Source: an uncultured Sulfitobacter sp.
GTDB lineage: Bacteria; Pseudomonadota; Alphaproteobacteria; Rhodobacterales; Rhodobacteraceae
NCBI GenBank assembly: GCA_937138475.1
Contig: CAKZPD010000023.1
Location: 1-33,035 of the forward strand
Length of the DNA stretch: 33,035 nucleotides
Direction of reading: 5' to 3'
In this document: positions 1 to 10,470 of the stretch, one piece after another
How positions within the stretch are numbered: the first letter of the stretch is position 1
Layout: each line of letters opens with the position of its first letter
Made by a program: the position numbers and the translations under genes
Notes under the pieces: model-generated
The model's database searches: none
What the model saw: only the letters and a program-made list of their open reading frames with translations
What the model was told of the DNA's origin: nothing

Positions 1-236
1 CCAACACAAACCCGCAACCCCTTTTTGCAAAATACTCAAACTTTTTCAAAATCAATGAATAATGCCAATAAAATCAATGCTCTAAACAAAAACACAGCCA
101 GGCGATGATCACAGAAAACGGGTAAACATCGGGTTAATCCTGTCGAATCTGGCCTGTGATATAGATTTGGGCCGGCAGAATCTTTCGCAGGTGCAGAATC
201 CTGGTGGCTGCGCCCGAATCCGGCGGCGAATCCCGG

Positions 237-1952
237 TCAGGCCGCACCAGTCAGCGTTTGCACGGCAGTGTATTGCGACAAGAACACCTGGCCCGACAGC
301 TCTGACAGAAAGTGGCCCTGTTCAAGCCGATCCATCACCGGGCCTTTGACCTCGGACAGGTGCAGCGTGACGCCCATCTCTCTGAGGCGCTCGTTTATCA
401 TCTCAAGCGATTCCAGCGCGCTGAGATCGATTTCATTGATTGCCGAACACAGCAGCACCACATGCTCCACCGCCCCGTCGCCGGCCACGCGGTTGTGGAT
501 CGCGTCTTCGAGAAAGCGCGCATTGGCAAAATACAGGCTTTCGTCCATGCGCAGCGTCACGATGTTCGGATGGGTGATCACCTGATGGCGCCGCACATTG
601 CGGAAATGTTCAGATCCGGGCACCTGGCCGACTTCGGCGATATGGGGGCGCAGCGATTTATAAAGATGCAGCGCAATCGACAGCCCGACACCGGCCGAGA
701 CGCCAATCTCGACCCCAAAGCCAAGCGTCAAGGCGATGGTCACAAAGACCGCGGCGAAATCGGCCTTGGAATAGGCCCAGCTGCGCCGCAAGATCGAAAA
801 ATCCACAAGGCTCAGCACTGCGACGATGATCGTCGCCGCCAGCGTCGCCTTGGGCAGGAAATAGATCAAGGGTGTCAGGGCCAGCGCCGCAAAGGCCAGC
901 CCGATGGCGGTAAAGGCCCCGGCGGCCGGGGTTTGCGCGCCGGCGTCGAAGTTCACCACCGACCGCGAGAACCCCCCCGTCACAGGAAAGCCGCCGGTCA
1001 GGGCCGCGCCGATGTTGGCAGCGCCCAGCCCGATCAGCTCTTGGTCTGGATCAATCCGCTGGCGCTTTTTCGCGGCCAGCGTCTGCGCCACAGAGACCGA
1101 TTCAACGAAACCGATGATGGATATCAGCGCCGCCGGCAGCAACAACTGCCGCAGCAGCCCCAGGTCAAAGGATGGCAGGGTGAACGGGGGCAGGCTTTGC
1201 GGCACGGTTCCAACAATTTTGACATCCGCGGCCTCAAGCTTAAACAGCCAAACCGCAAGGGTTGTCAGCACCACCACGGCAACCGGCCCGGCCTTGACGG
1301 CAATATCGGCCGCCCCGCGCGGCACGCCCAAACGCACCAACGCCGGCCGCAAGCCTTTGCGCAACCAAAACAACAGCCCCACCGCCAGCCCGCCAATCAC
1401 AACCGTCACCGGGTTTGTCTGCCCCAGATGCGCCAGCAATTCGGCCAGGATCTCGGGCAGGGTGTGCCCCTGCGCCGAGACGCCAAGAATGTGTTTCATC
1501 TGGCTGACCGCGATCAAGATCCCCGAGGCCGTGATAAACCCGGCAATCACCGGATGGGACAGGAAATTGGCGACAAAGCCCAAACGCAAAAGCCCCATGC
1601 CCAGCAACATCACCCCCGACAGCCCCGCCAGTGACAGCGCCGCGACCCCATAGCCCATGGTGCCCTGCGCGGCGATATCGCCCAGCGCCGCCGCCGTCAT
1701 CAGCGACACCACCGCCACCGGCCCGACCGCCAACGCCCGGCTGGTGCCAAACAGCGCATAGAGCATGATCGGAACGATCGACGCATAAAGCCCGGCCTCG
1801 GGCGGCAATCCCGCCAACAGCGCATAGGCCAGCGACTGTGGAATAAGCATGATCGTGACAATCAGCGCCGCAATCAAATCATTGCTCAGCGCGCTGCGGT
1901 CATAGGTTTTGGCCCAGACCATGGCTGGCAGGTATCGTTCCAGGTTATTCAT
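237..1952 (-). CDS. SulP family anion transporter with STAS domain
   Basis: Encodes 571 residues, the usual length for SulP/SLC26 permeases. The first 420 or so residues hold many hydrophobic segments, including the N-terminal stretch IPQSLAYALLAGLPPEAGLY, which matches the SulP signature region. The last 130 residues are soluble and read as a STAS domain. The protein sits in the inner membrane and would move sulfate, sulfite or bicarbonate-like anions; the exact substrate cannot be read. It is the last gene of a five-gene minus-strand operon, starting 4 bp after the SQR-like gene stops, so export or exchange of sulfite/sulfate made by the upstream oxidation enzymes is the natural inference. 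Start chosen at the ATG of MNNLERYLPAMVW. Family assignment is firm, substrate is inferred. Confidence 0.93.
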   Translation of the reverse strand: MNNLERYLPAMVWAKTYDRSALSNDLIAALIVTIMLIPQSLAYALLAGLPPEAGLYASIVPIMLYALFGTSRALAVGPVAVVSLMTAAALGDIAAQGTMGYGVAALSLAGLSGVMLLGMGLLRLGFVANFLSHPVIAGFITASGILIAVSQMKHILGVSAQGHTLPEILAELLAHLGQTNPVTVVIGGLAVGLLFWLRKGLRPALVRLGVPRGAADIAVKAGPVAVVVLTTLAVWLFKLEAADVKIVGTVPQSLPPFTLPSFDLGLLRQLLLPAALISIIGFVESVSVAQTLAAKKRQRIDPDQELIGLGAANIGAALTGGFPVTGGFSRSVVNFDAGAQTPAAGAFTAIGLAFAALALTPLIYFLPKATLAATIIVAVLSLVDFSILRRSWAYSKADFAAVFVTIALTLGFGVEIGVSAGVGLSIALHLYKSLRPHIAEVGQVPGSEHFRNVRRHQVITHPNIVTLRMDESLYFANARFLEDAIHNRVAGDGAVEHVVLLCSAINEIDLSALESLEMINERLREMGVTLHLSEVKGPVMDRLEQGHFLSELSGQVFLSQYTAVQTLTGAA

Positions 1953-1956
1953 GGGA

Positions 1957-3651
1957 TTATCCTTGGGTCCGCGAGACCGTCACTTTTTCCGGTTTGGCCA
2001 TCCATTCCCGCCCGCGCAGCATCGCCTTCCAATAAATTGGCGGCAGGATCTTTTCCTTAAGCAGCCAGGCCAGGCGCGACGGCTTGGTGCCGTCGATCAG
2101 CATCTTGGGGAAACTGGGCAGCATCGCCCCGCCATACCCAAATTCGGCCAGAACGATCTTGCCCCGCTCAACCGTCAGCGGGCAGGATCCATACCCGTTG
2201 TATTGCGCCACCGGCGCGCGCCCACGCAGATCGGCAATCAGGTTCTCTGCGACAATCGGCGCCTGAATACGCGCAGCGGCGGCGGTTTTGGCATTGGGCG
2301 CGCTCATCACATCCCCAAGCGACCAGATGTTTTCGAACGTTTTGTGGCGCAGGGTCGCCTGATCCACATCGACCCACCCGGCCGCATCCGCCAAGGGCGA
2401 CACCCGGATGAAATCCGGCGCGGTTTGCGGCGGGCAGACATGGATCATATCGAATTCGGTCTCGACCCGCTGGGTCGGACCATCCGGGGTGCTGACATCA
2501 AACCAGGCCTTTTTCGCCGGGCCATCCACCGCAACCAGATTGTGAAAGAAGTTCAGCTGGGCCTGATACTTGTCGACATACTGCATCAAGGCCGGCACAT
2601 AATCCTTGACCCCGAACAAAACCCCGCCCGCGGTGTTGAACTCGATTTCTATGTCCTTCAGGACGCCCCGGCGCAGCCACGCATCACCCGAAAGATACAT
2701 CGCCTTTTGCGGTGCCCCGGCGCATTTGATCGGCATCGGCGGCTGGGTAAAGATCGCCCGCCCTTCGATCAACCCGCTGACCAGAGACCATGTATAAGGC
2801 GCCAAATCATAGCGATAGTTCGACGTGACCCCATTTCGGCCCAGGGTTTCGGTCAGACCTTCAACCTTGGCCCAATCCAGCTTGATCCCCGGACAAACCA
2901 CCAAACGGTCATAGCTGACCACCCGGCAGCCATCCAAGATCACCGCGTTGTTTTGCGGCTCAAACGCGGCCACGGCCGATTTCAACCAATGCACCCCCTT
3001 GGGCAGAATGGACCCCATCGTCCGCGCGGTCTGCGCCGGCTCAAAAATGCCGCCCCCAACCATGGTCCATCCGGGCTGATAATAATGCACATCGGCCGGG
3101 TCGATGATGGCAACCTCAAGATCGGGCTGCCGTGCCTTCAGGCTGGCGGCAACTGACACACCCGCCGCCCCCGCCCCGACAATCACCACCGGGAAATGCG
3201 CATCGCTGCTGTCTGTCGGGGTCTTGCCGCCATTGACAATCCGCCGCGCGACGCCGGCCATATCATACCCTGCCGCCCTGGTCGCGGTCAGAATATCCGA
3301 CAACGCCATCCGCGCCGCCTGCGCCAAGGACCACAGGGTCGCTGATCTGGTGCCCGTGCGGCAATAGGCCAGAACCGGGCCGGGCAACCGCGCCAGCGCC
3401 GCCCCGAAATCCGCCGCATCCTGATCGCTGACCCGCCCTGCAACAATCGGCAGATACAATGCCTCAAGCCCATGCGCACGGGCGCTGGCAGCGATCTCCT
3501 GAAAGGCAGGTTGATCTGCCCCCTCGCCGTCAGGACGATTGCAGATCACCGAGCGAAAGCCGGCCTCTTGCAGCTGCGCCATATCGGCACTCAAGATTTG
3601 CGGGCTGACTGACACGCCCGCGCTCAGCGATCTGATATCCATATCGGCCAT
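1957..3651 (-). CDS. DUF442 domain fused to sulfide:quinone oxidoreductase-like FAD protein
   Basis: A 564-residue two-domain protein. Residues 1-115 form a DUF442 (Blh-type phosphatase/rhodanese-like) domain with the loop AYCRTGTRSATLW, whose Cys97 is the likely active residue. Residues 150-555 form an SQR-like flavoprotein: a dinucleotide motif VVIVGAGAAGVSVAASL at about 155, then three cysteine contexts usual for this family, VVCPGIKLDW (Cys253), IKCAGAPQKAMYL (Cys310) and HVCPPQTAPDF (Cys406). Known SQRs oxidise sulfide to persulfide and pass electrons to quinone at the membrane. The gene lies between the persulfide dioxygenase-type gene (9 bp gap) and sulP, so sulfide produced or imported would be turned into persulfide for the dioxygenase. 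In many bacteria DUF442 is instead fused to the metallo-hydrolase (Blh), so this fusion partner is of note. Confidence 0.9.
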   Translation of the reverse strand: MADMDIRSLSAGVSVSPQILSADMAQLQEAGFRSVICNRPDGEGADQPAFQEIAASARAHGLEALYLPIVAGRVSDQDAADFGAALARLPGPVLAYCRTGTRSATLWSLAQAARMALSDILTATRAAGYDMAGVARRIVNGGKTPTDSSDAHFPVVIVGAGAAGVSVAASLKARQPDLEVAIIDPADVHYYQPGWTMVGGGIFEPAQTARTMGSILPKGVHWLKSAVAAFEPQNNAVILDGCRVVSYDRLVVCPGIKLDWAKVEGLTETLGRNGVTSNYRYDLAPYTWSLVSGLIEGRAIFTQPPMPIKCAGAPQKAMYLSGDAWLRRGVLKDIEIEFNTAGGVLFGVKDYVPALMQYVDKYQAQLNFFHNLVAVDGPAKKAWFDVSTPDGPTQRVETEFDMIHVCPPQTAPDFIRVSPLADAAGWVDVDQATLRHKTFENIWSLGDVMSAPNAKTAAAARIQAPIVAENLIADLRGRAPVAQYNGYGSCPLTVERGKIVLAEFGYGGAMLPSFPKMLIDGTKPSRLAWLLKEKILPPIYWKAMLRGREWMAKPEKVTVSRTQG

Positions 3652-3660
3652 CCTTCCGGG

Positions 3661-4542
3661 TTACAGCGTGTTCACAGGCACCTTGAGCATCGGCCGGCCA
3701 TCTTTGTCGGTCGGCACCTCTCCGGCCCGCATATTCACCTGAAGCGACGGGATGATCAGCCGGGGCATATCAAGCTGGGCATCGCGCTCGGTTCTGAACT
3801 TGATGAACTCTTCGCGTGACTTGCCACGCCCCACATGGATGTTGTGCTCTTTTTCCTCGGCAACCGTGGTTTCCCAGGCAATATCGCGCCCATTGGGGCC
3901 ATAATCATGACACATGAACAAACGCGTCGCCTCCGGCAGCGTCAGAACCTTTTGAATGCTGTCATAAAGCTGCCCGGCATCGCCGCCCGGAAAATCCGCC
4001 CGCGCCGATCCCCCATCAGGCATGAACAACGTATCCCCGACAAAGGCCGCATCCCCCGCGACATGCACCATACAGGCCGGCGTGTGACCGGGCGTATACA
4101 TGGCAAACGCCTGCATCGTGCCAATCTGATAGGTGTCGCCATCCTTGAACAGCGCATCAAACTGGCTGCCATCGCGCTGGAACTCCGTGCCCTCGTTGAA
4201 AATCTTGCCAAAGGTGTCCTGAACCACCAGGATCTTTTCACCAACACCAATCTTACCGCCCAGCTTGTCCTGAATATAGGGCGCCGCGCTCAGATGGTCG
4301 GCATGCACATGGGTCTCGATGATCCAATCCAAAATCAAGCCGCGCGCCTTTATCTCGGCGATCAACGCATCAGCATGGTCATAAGTGATCCGGCCCGCCG
4401 CGTAATCAATGTCCATGACACTGTCGATGATCGCGCAATGCTGGCTGGCTGGATCCTTGACAATATAGCTGATGGTGTTGGTCGCCGCATCGAAATGCGC
4501 AGAAACCTCAGGGGTAACGGTGGTATCTATAGGATAAGTCAT
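3661..4542 (-). CDS. MBL-fold persulfide dioxygenase-type hydrolase (ETHE1/Blh-like)
   Basis: A 293-residue metallo-beta-lactamase-fold protein with the metal motif THVHADHLSAAPYI (His78, His80, Asp82, His83), a later GHTPACMVH with the next ligand His, a GDTLF aspartate, and MCHDYGPNGR with the last His. Spacing and the long insert are typical of ETHE1/Blh proteins, which oxidise glutathione persulfide to sulfite with iron and O2. It follows the two YeeE/YedE genes by 19 bp and precedes the SQR fusion by 9 bp, so it is co-transcribed with them. No DUF442 domain is attached; that domain is on the neighbouring SQR gene. Class is certain; persulfide dioxygenase activity is inferred from family and context. 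Confidence 0.9.
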   Translation of the reverse strand: MTYPIDTTVTPEVSAHFDAATNTISYIVKDPASQHCAIIDSVMDIDYAAGRITYDHADALIAEIKARGLILDWIIETHVHADHLSAAPYIQDKLGGKIGVGEKILVVQDTFGKIFNEGTEFQRDGSQFDALFKDGDTYQIGTMQAFAMYTPGHTPACMVHVAGDAAFVGDTLFMPDGGSARADFPGGDAGQLYDSIQKVLTLPEATRLFMCHDYGPNGRDIAWETTVAEEKEHNIHVGRGKSREEFIKFRTERDAQLDMPRLIIPSLQVNMRAGEVPTDKDGRPMLKVPVNTL

Positions 4543-4561
4543 ACGTTTGCTCCTTTATATG

Positions 4562-4996
4562 TCATGCTTTGGCCAGGGCGCTGGCCCGGCGTGCCATAAT
4601 CCACTTGGCCGCCAGAATGCCCGCCATCAGGGCCGCTGCGAAAATCAAGACCTCGGCGCGCCCGGTGCCCACCACCGGCAGGGCACCGCCGGGGCAAAAC
4701 CCCGAAATCCCCCAGCCAACGCCAAAAGCCGCCGAACCGCCAATCAATGTCCCATCCAGATCCCGCCGCGTCGGCAACAAGAACGCGGCGCCAAACCGCG
4801 GCTTTGGCGCGCGCAACACCACACGGTAGCCAAAGAACGCCACGCCCAGCGCGCCGCCCATCACAAAGGCCAGACTGGGATCCCACGTCCCGGCCACATC
4901 GAAAAAGTTGATCACCTTGGCCGGGTTGGACATGCCCGAAACGGAAATACCAATGCCAAACAGCAGCCCGATCAAATAAACAGAAATCAAACGCAT
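4562..4996 (-). CDS. DUF6691/YeeE-YedE family membrane protein (second half)
   Basis: A 144-residue hydrophobic protein starting MRLISVYLIGLLFGIGISVSG, with about four membrane segments and the conserved Cys loop SGFCPGGALP. It belongs to the DUF6691 group that pairs with a short YeeE/YedE protein; together they correspond to one full-length YeeE (TsuA)-type channel, known to import thiosulfate in its full-length form. The gene begins 3 bp after the partner stops, a strong sign of translational coupling. Sulfur-compound transport is inferred from the family and from the persulfide/sulfide oxidation genes downstream. Confidence 0.87.
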   Translation of the reverse strand: MRLISVYLIGLLFGIGISVSGMSNPAKVINFFDVAGTWDPSLAFVMGGALGVAFFGYRVVLRAPKPRFGAAFLLPTRRDLDGTLIGGSAAFGVGWGISGFCPGGALPVVGTGRAEVLIFAAALMAGILAAKWIMARRASALAKA

Positions 4997-4999
4997 GTC

Positions 5000-5437
5000 T
5001 CAGCCTCCGATCACATGGCGCACAACGTAAACCGTCAGCGCCGCAGTCAGCATAAAGACCCCGGTGGCCACGATCGAACGGGGCGACAGACGCGCCATGC
5101 CGCACACCCCATGCCCCGAGGTGCAGCCAGACCCAAAGGTCACGCCCAGCCCAACGATAAACCCGCCGGCAATCAACATCCCGCGCGACACCGGCACCTC
5201 AATGGCAGGCAAAGACCCCTGCATCAAAAACACCGCCCACGGGCCGCTGAACATCCCGACCAGCATCGCCGCCCGCCAACTCCAATCGGCAAAATCCACC
5301 GGCTGAAGCAATCCCGCCACAATGCCGGTCGCCCCCATGATACGCCCCACCGTCGCCATCAAAAGCACCGAGGCCAAGCCGATCAAAACGCCGCCCCCCA
5401 AGGATGCAAACGGCGTAAATGCTGTTTCTATGGTCAT
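5000..5437 (-). CDS. YeeE/YedE family membrane protein (first half)
   Basis: A 145-residue membrane protein with a conserved cysteine loop [17 protein letters not shown] near residue 105, the hallmark of the YeeE/YedE family in which the cysteines relay a sulfane-sulfur substrate. First gene of the minus-strand sulfur operon; the ATG is preceded by AAAAGG about 7 nt upstream. Many related operons begin with an ArsR-type regulator (BigR/SqrR); none is found here between this gene and pcaQ, so control must come from elsewhere or from the palindrome in the upstream region. Half-transporter pairing with the next gene is inferred. Confidence 0.87.
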   Translation of the reverse strand: MTIETAFTPFASLGGGVLIGLASVLLMATVGRIMGATGIVAGLLQPVDFADWSWRAAMLVGMFSGPWAVFLMQGSLPAIEVPVSRGMLIAGGFIVGLGVTFGSGCTSGHGVCGMARLSPRSIVATGVFMLTAALTVYVVRHVIGG

Positions 5438-5517
5438 TGTCTACCTTTTCTCTCGCTGTGTCCCGGCCCGGCCGAGAATCGTTAACCAAGCAATAAATCC
5501 CTCGCCACGCCCTGTCG

Positions 5518-5534
5518 GTGACTTTGTCACAAAG
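5518..5534. promoter_or_regulatory. Overlapping palindromes upstream of the sulfur operon
   Basis: CTTTGTCACAAAG (5522-5534) is a perfect inverted repeat around one central base, and it overlaps GTGAC-TTT-GTCAC (5518-5530). It lies 80-100 bp upstream of the first YeeE/YedE start in the only gap before the sulfur operon, a fitting place for an operator. No regulator gene adjoins it. It could also be chance, or a processing/terminator stem for the incoming pcaQ transcript. Confidence 0.3.
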
Positions 5535-5567
5535 CCCCCCAACAAAATAGCAAAGCCCGCCGCCGCC

Positions 5568-5603
5568 CTTCTTTTGTTCTTAAATATCCCCGCCGGAGGC
5601 TCC
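5568..5603 (-). repeat. 36-bp dispersed repeat, copy 1 (overlaps pcaQ 3' end)
   Basis: Exactly the same 36 bases, same orientation, occur at 10389-10424. The minus-strand reading begins GGAGCCTCCGGCGGGG and ends in an A-rich tail. Here the repeat supplies the last seven codons (GASGGDI) and the TAA stop of pcaQ. Both copies lie at or just beyond the 3' end of a minus-strand gene. I remember similar sequences as common in Rhodobacteraceae genomes, but cannot verify this here. Confidence 0.85.
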
Positions 5604-6512
5604 GCCCTGCGCCACGGCCGCCTCGACCAATGCCTGCCGAAACAGTTGCAGCACCGGGCTGGGTGGCTCCTCGGCCCGCACCATGATACCCACGGCCCCC
5701 TCGGTCGGGCCCATATCTATATCCAGCGCAACCAAACGCTCCTGCGCCAGATCCTCGGCCACCACCCCGCGCGAAATAAACCACACCGGCTGCGCCGGCC
5801 CCAGGGTCATACTGCGGCCAAAGGCGCTCGACACGCTTTCAATACGATCCGCAAACAGCGCCATGCCGCGCGACAGCATCAGCCGCGCCACCAACGGGCG
5901 GATCGCCGCCGCTGCGGGGGGATAAAGGATCAGCGCGCGCTCGATCTGTTCCAGCCGGGTGGCATGGCGCAACGGATGATCGGGCGCCACCACCGCCACC
6001 ACGGTTTCGGAATGCAGCGCGGTAAACGACAGGCCCGCCATTGTCTGGGCATCCCCCAGGCGCCCCACAACAATGTCCAGATCGCCCGCCCGCAACAACC
6101 CGGTCAGATCGCCGTGCCCCCCTTCGTCGATACACAGCACCGTTCCGGGCGATTGCGCGCGAAACCGCAATACCGCCTGCGGCACAATCACCGAGGCCGC
6201 ACTGGGCAGCGTGCCAATCCGCAGCACCGCGCCTCCGGCCTCCCGCAGCCCGGTCAGGCTGGCCATCCCCTGCCGCAGCGCTGCGGCGCTCTGTTCGGCA
6301 TATTGCAAAAACAGCGTGCCCTCGGCGGTCATGCGTATCCCGGATCGGTCGCGGGTCATCAACGGCACGCCCAAAATATCCTCCAGATCCTTCAGCGTCT
6401 TGGAAATCGCCGGCTGTGTCAGGTTCAGCTGCTCGGCGGCGCGCTTCAGCCGTTTGGCACGGGCGATGGCGATAAACGCCTCCAGGTGACGAAACTTGAT
6501 CCTGCGGTCCAT
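5580..6512 (-). CDS. pcaQ: LysR family regulator of protocatechuate catabolism, PcaQ
   Basis: A 310-residue LysR-type activator. The N-terminal winged helix-turn-helix (IKFRHLEAFIAIARAKRLKR, then LTQPAISKTLKDLEDILGVP) is the form seen in the PcaQ/GbpR branch. The remainder is a LysR substrate-binding domain. In rhizobia PcaQ activates pca genes in response to beta-carboxy-cis,cis-muconate. Here it diverges from pobA, with 94 bp between the starts holding candidate sites, which fits control of the pobA-pcaCHG operon. Oddity: its last seven codons and stop lie inside a 36-bp repeat that also occurs outside any gene at 10389, so the C terminus seems to have been rewritten by the repeat. Confidence 0.9.
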   Translation of the reverse strand: MDRRIKFRHLEAFIAIARAKRLKRAAEQLNLTQPAISKTLKDLEDILGVPLMTRDRSGIRMTAEGTLFLQYAEQSAAALRQGMASLTGLREAGGAVLRIGTLPSAASVIVPQAVLRFRAQSPGTVLCIDEGGHGDLTGLLRAGDLDIVVGRLGDAQTMAGLSFTALHSETVVAVVAPDHPLRHATRLEQIERALILYPPAAAAIRPLVARLMLSRGMALFADRIESVSSAFGRSMTLGPAQPVWFISRGVVAEDLAQERLVALDIDMGPTEGAVGIMVRAEEPPSPVLQLFRQALVEAAVAQGGASGGDI

Positions 6513-6520
6513 TTGATTTC

Positions 6521-7776
<1,256 letters not shown>

Positions 7777-7789
7777 CAAGGATGAAAAA

Positions 7790-8892
<1,103 letters not shown>

Positions 8893-8894
8893 CC

Positions 8895-9485
8895 ATGCCC
8901 CAAGCCCTGCCCTATCTGAAAGAAACCGCCTCGCAGACCGCTGGTCCCTATGTGCATATCGGCCTGGCGCCGGGGGATGCCGGCTTTGACATCTATGACC
9001 AAGAGCTGGGCCGCGATATCACCGGCCCGAACGCCAAAGGCGACGCCATCACGATCACCGGACAGGTGTTTGACGGCACCGGCGCCACGGTCAAGGACAT
9101 CCTGATCGAGATCTGGCAAGCCAACGCCGACGGCATCTATCCCGGCGAAGGCCCCGTCGAAGAAGGCTTTCGCGGCTGGGGCCGGGTCATCCCCGATTTC
9201 GACAGCGGCACATTCAGCTTTCGCACCGTCAAACCGGGCCAATCGGCCCCAGACAGCGCACCGCACCTGAACGTGTGGCTGGTGGCGCGCGGCATCAACA
9301 TCGGCCTCAGCACCCGCCTGTATTTCAGCGATGAACCGGGCGCCAACGCCCAGGACCCGGTGCTGGCCATGATTGAACAAACCCAGCGCCGCGACACGCT
9401 TGTGGCCACCCTGACCGGCGACGGCCACTATCGGTTCGATATCCGCCTGCAAGGCGACAATGAAACCGTGTTCTTCGACATCTAA
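8895..9485 (+). CDS. pcaG: Protocatechuate 3,4-dioxygenase alpha subunit PcaG
   Basis: A 196-residue intradiol-dioxygenase-fold protein beginning MPQALPYLKETASQTAGPYV, a typical PcaG N terminus. It has the same fold landmarks as PcaH (IEIWQANADG, FRTVKPG) but lacks the double-His iron site: the equivalent of PAHIHV reads APHLNVWL. This is as expected for the structural alpha subunit. The ATG at 8895 is chosen over the TTG at 8889, since it lies 2 bp after the pcaH stop. Confidence 0.95.
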   Translation: MPQALPYLKETASQTAGPYVHIGLAPGDAGFDIYDQELGRDITGPNAKGDAITITGQVFDGTGATVKDILIEIWQANADGIYPGEGPVEEGFRGWGRVIPDFDSGTFSFRTVKPGQSAPDSAPHLNVWLVARGINIGLSTRLYFSDEPGANAQDPVLAMIEQTQRRDTLVATLTGDGHYRFDIRLQGDNETVFFDI

Positions 9486-9499
9486 CCCAAAGGCCCCCC

Positions 9500-10345
9500 A
9501 TGTCTGACCCCTGTATCATCTGCGTCGCCATCACCGGATCGGTCCCCAGCCAGGCCGACAACCCGGCGGTGCCCATCACCATCGCCGAACAAATCGACAG
9601 CACCCAGGCCGCCTTCGAGGCCGGCGCCAGCATCGCCCATTGTCATGTGCGCGACGACGCCGGTCAGCCCACCTCGGACCCGGACCGCTTTGCCCGCCTG
9701 AAAGAAGGCTTGGAAACCCACTGCCCCGGCATGATCATCCAGCTGTCCACCGGCGGTCGCTCGGGCGCCGGGCGGGCGCGCGGCGGCATGCTGCCCCTGG
9801 CGCCCGACATGGCATCGCTCTCGGTTGGGTCCAACAACTTCCCCAGCCGCGTCTATGATAACAGCCCCGATCTGGTGGATTGGCTGGCCGGCGAAATGCG
9901 CCGCTACAACGTCAAACCCGAAATCGAAGCCTTCGACCTCAGCCATATCGTCCAAGCCACCCGCATGGCCCAAGACGGTCGCCTGGCCGGCCCGCTCTAT
10001 GTGCAATTCGTCATGGGGGTGAAAAACGCCATGCCCGCTGACAAGCCGATCTTCGACTTCTACATCGAAACCCTGAAACGACTGGCCCCCGATGCCCAAT
10101 GGTGCGCCGCCGGCATCGGGGCCGCACAGCTGGCCGTCAACGAATGGGCCATCGCCGCCGGCGGCCACACCCGCACCGGTCTCGAAGACAACATCCGCCT
10201 GGATCGCACCACCCTCGCCCCCTCCAACGCCGCATTGGTGCAGCGCGCCGCCCAGCTGTGCGACAAATACGAACGCCCCGTCGCCACCTGGCAACAGGCC
10301 CGGCGCATCCTCGGGCTGGCCGCCCCCGCCGGCGCCGCAGCCTGA
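9500..10345 (+). CDS. Beta-keto acid cleavage enzyme (BKACE, DUF849)
   Basis: A 281-residue TIM-barrel protein of the BKACE family, named after 3-keto-5-aminohexanoate cleavage enzyme (Kce). The zinc-binding HxH is visible in IAHCHVRDDAGQPTSDP, followed by the family segment IQLSTGGRSGAGRARGGM. These enzymes condense a beta-keto acid with acetyl-CoA, releasing acetoacetate and a new acyl-CoA. As the last gene of the pob/pca operon (14 bp after pcaG) it could cleave 3-oxoadipate to acetoacetate plus succinyl-CoA and so bypass the usual PcaIJ transferase and PcaF thiolase, which are not seen here. The family has several substrates; the 3-oxoadipate role is inferred from context. Confidence 0.88.
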   Translation: MSDPCIICVAITGSVPSQADNPAVPITIAEQIDSTQAAFEAGASIAHCHVRDDAGQPTSDPDRFARLKEGLETHCPGMIIQLSTGGRSGAGRARGGMLPLAPDMASLSVGSNNFPSRVYDNSPDLVDWLAGEMRRYNVKPEIEAFDLSHIVQATRMAQDGRLAGPLYVQFVMGVKNAMPADKPIFDFYIETLKRLAPDAQWCAAGIGAAQLAVNEWAIAAGGHTRTGLEDNIRLDRTTLAPSNAALVQRAAQLCDKYERPVATWQQARRILGLAAPAGAAA

Positions 10346-10355
10346 TACCCCCCTC

Positions 10356-10381
10356 GCTTGGGCCGGACAATTGGCCCAAGC
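10356..10381. terminator. Terminator hairpin after the pca operon
   Basis: GCTTGGGCC and GGCCCAAGC form a perfect 9-bp stem around an 8-nt loop, 11 bp after the BKACE stop. On the plus strand it is followed by a C run and then the T-rich start of the 36-bp repeat. It separates two convergent operons and may work in both directions. Confidence 0.6.
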
Positions 10382-10388
10382 CCCCCCG

Positions 10389-10424
10389 CTTCTTTTGTTC
10401 TTAAATATCCCCGCCGGAGGCTCC
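10389..10424 (-). repeat. 36-bp dispersed repeat, copy 2
   Basis: Identical over all 36 bases to 5568-5603 and in the same orientation. This copy is in the gap between the convergent BKACE and TMADH-like genes, about 47 bp beyond the stop of the minus-strand TMADH-like gene. The two copies diverge at once on both sides, so the unit is well bounded. Its T-rich plus-strand start may serve as the tail of the adjoining hairpin. Confidence 0.85.
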
Positions 10425-10470
10425 CGCCCCCACCAAACGCGCCGCCCATCCGCCACCAGGCACCGCGCCG

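Noticed and set aside
312..1634. Long plus-strand open frame (440 codons) opposite the SulP gene
   Set aside because: It is antisense to a clear transporter gene, is rich in His, Arg, Gln and Pro with no domain, and is a normal by-product of high-GC codon use.
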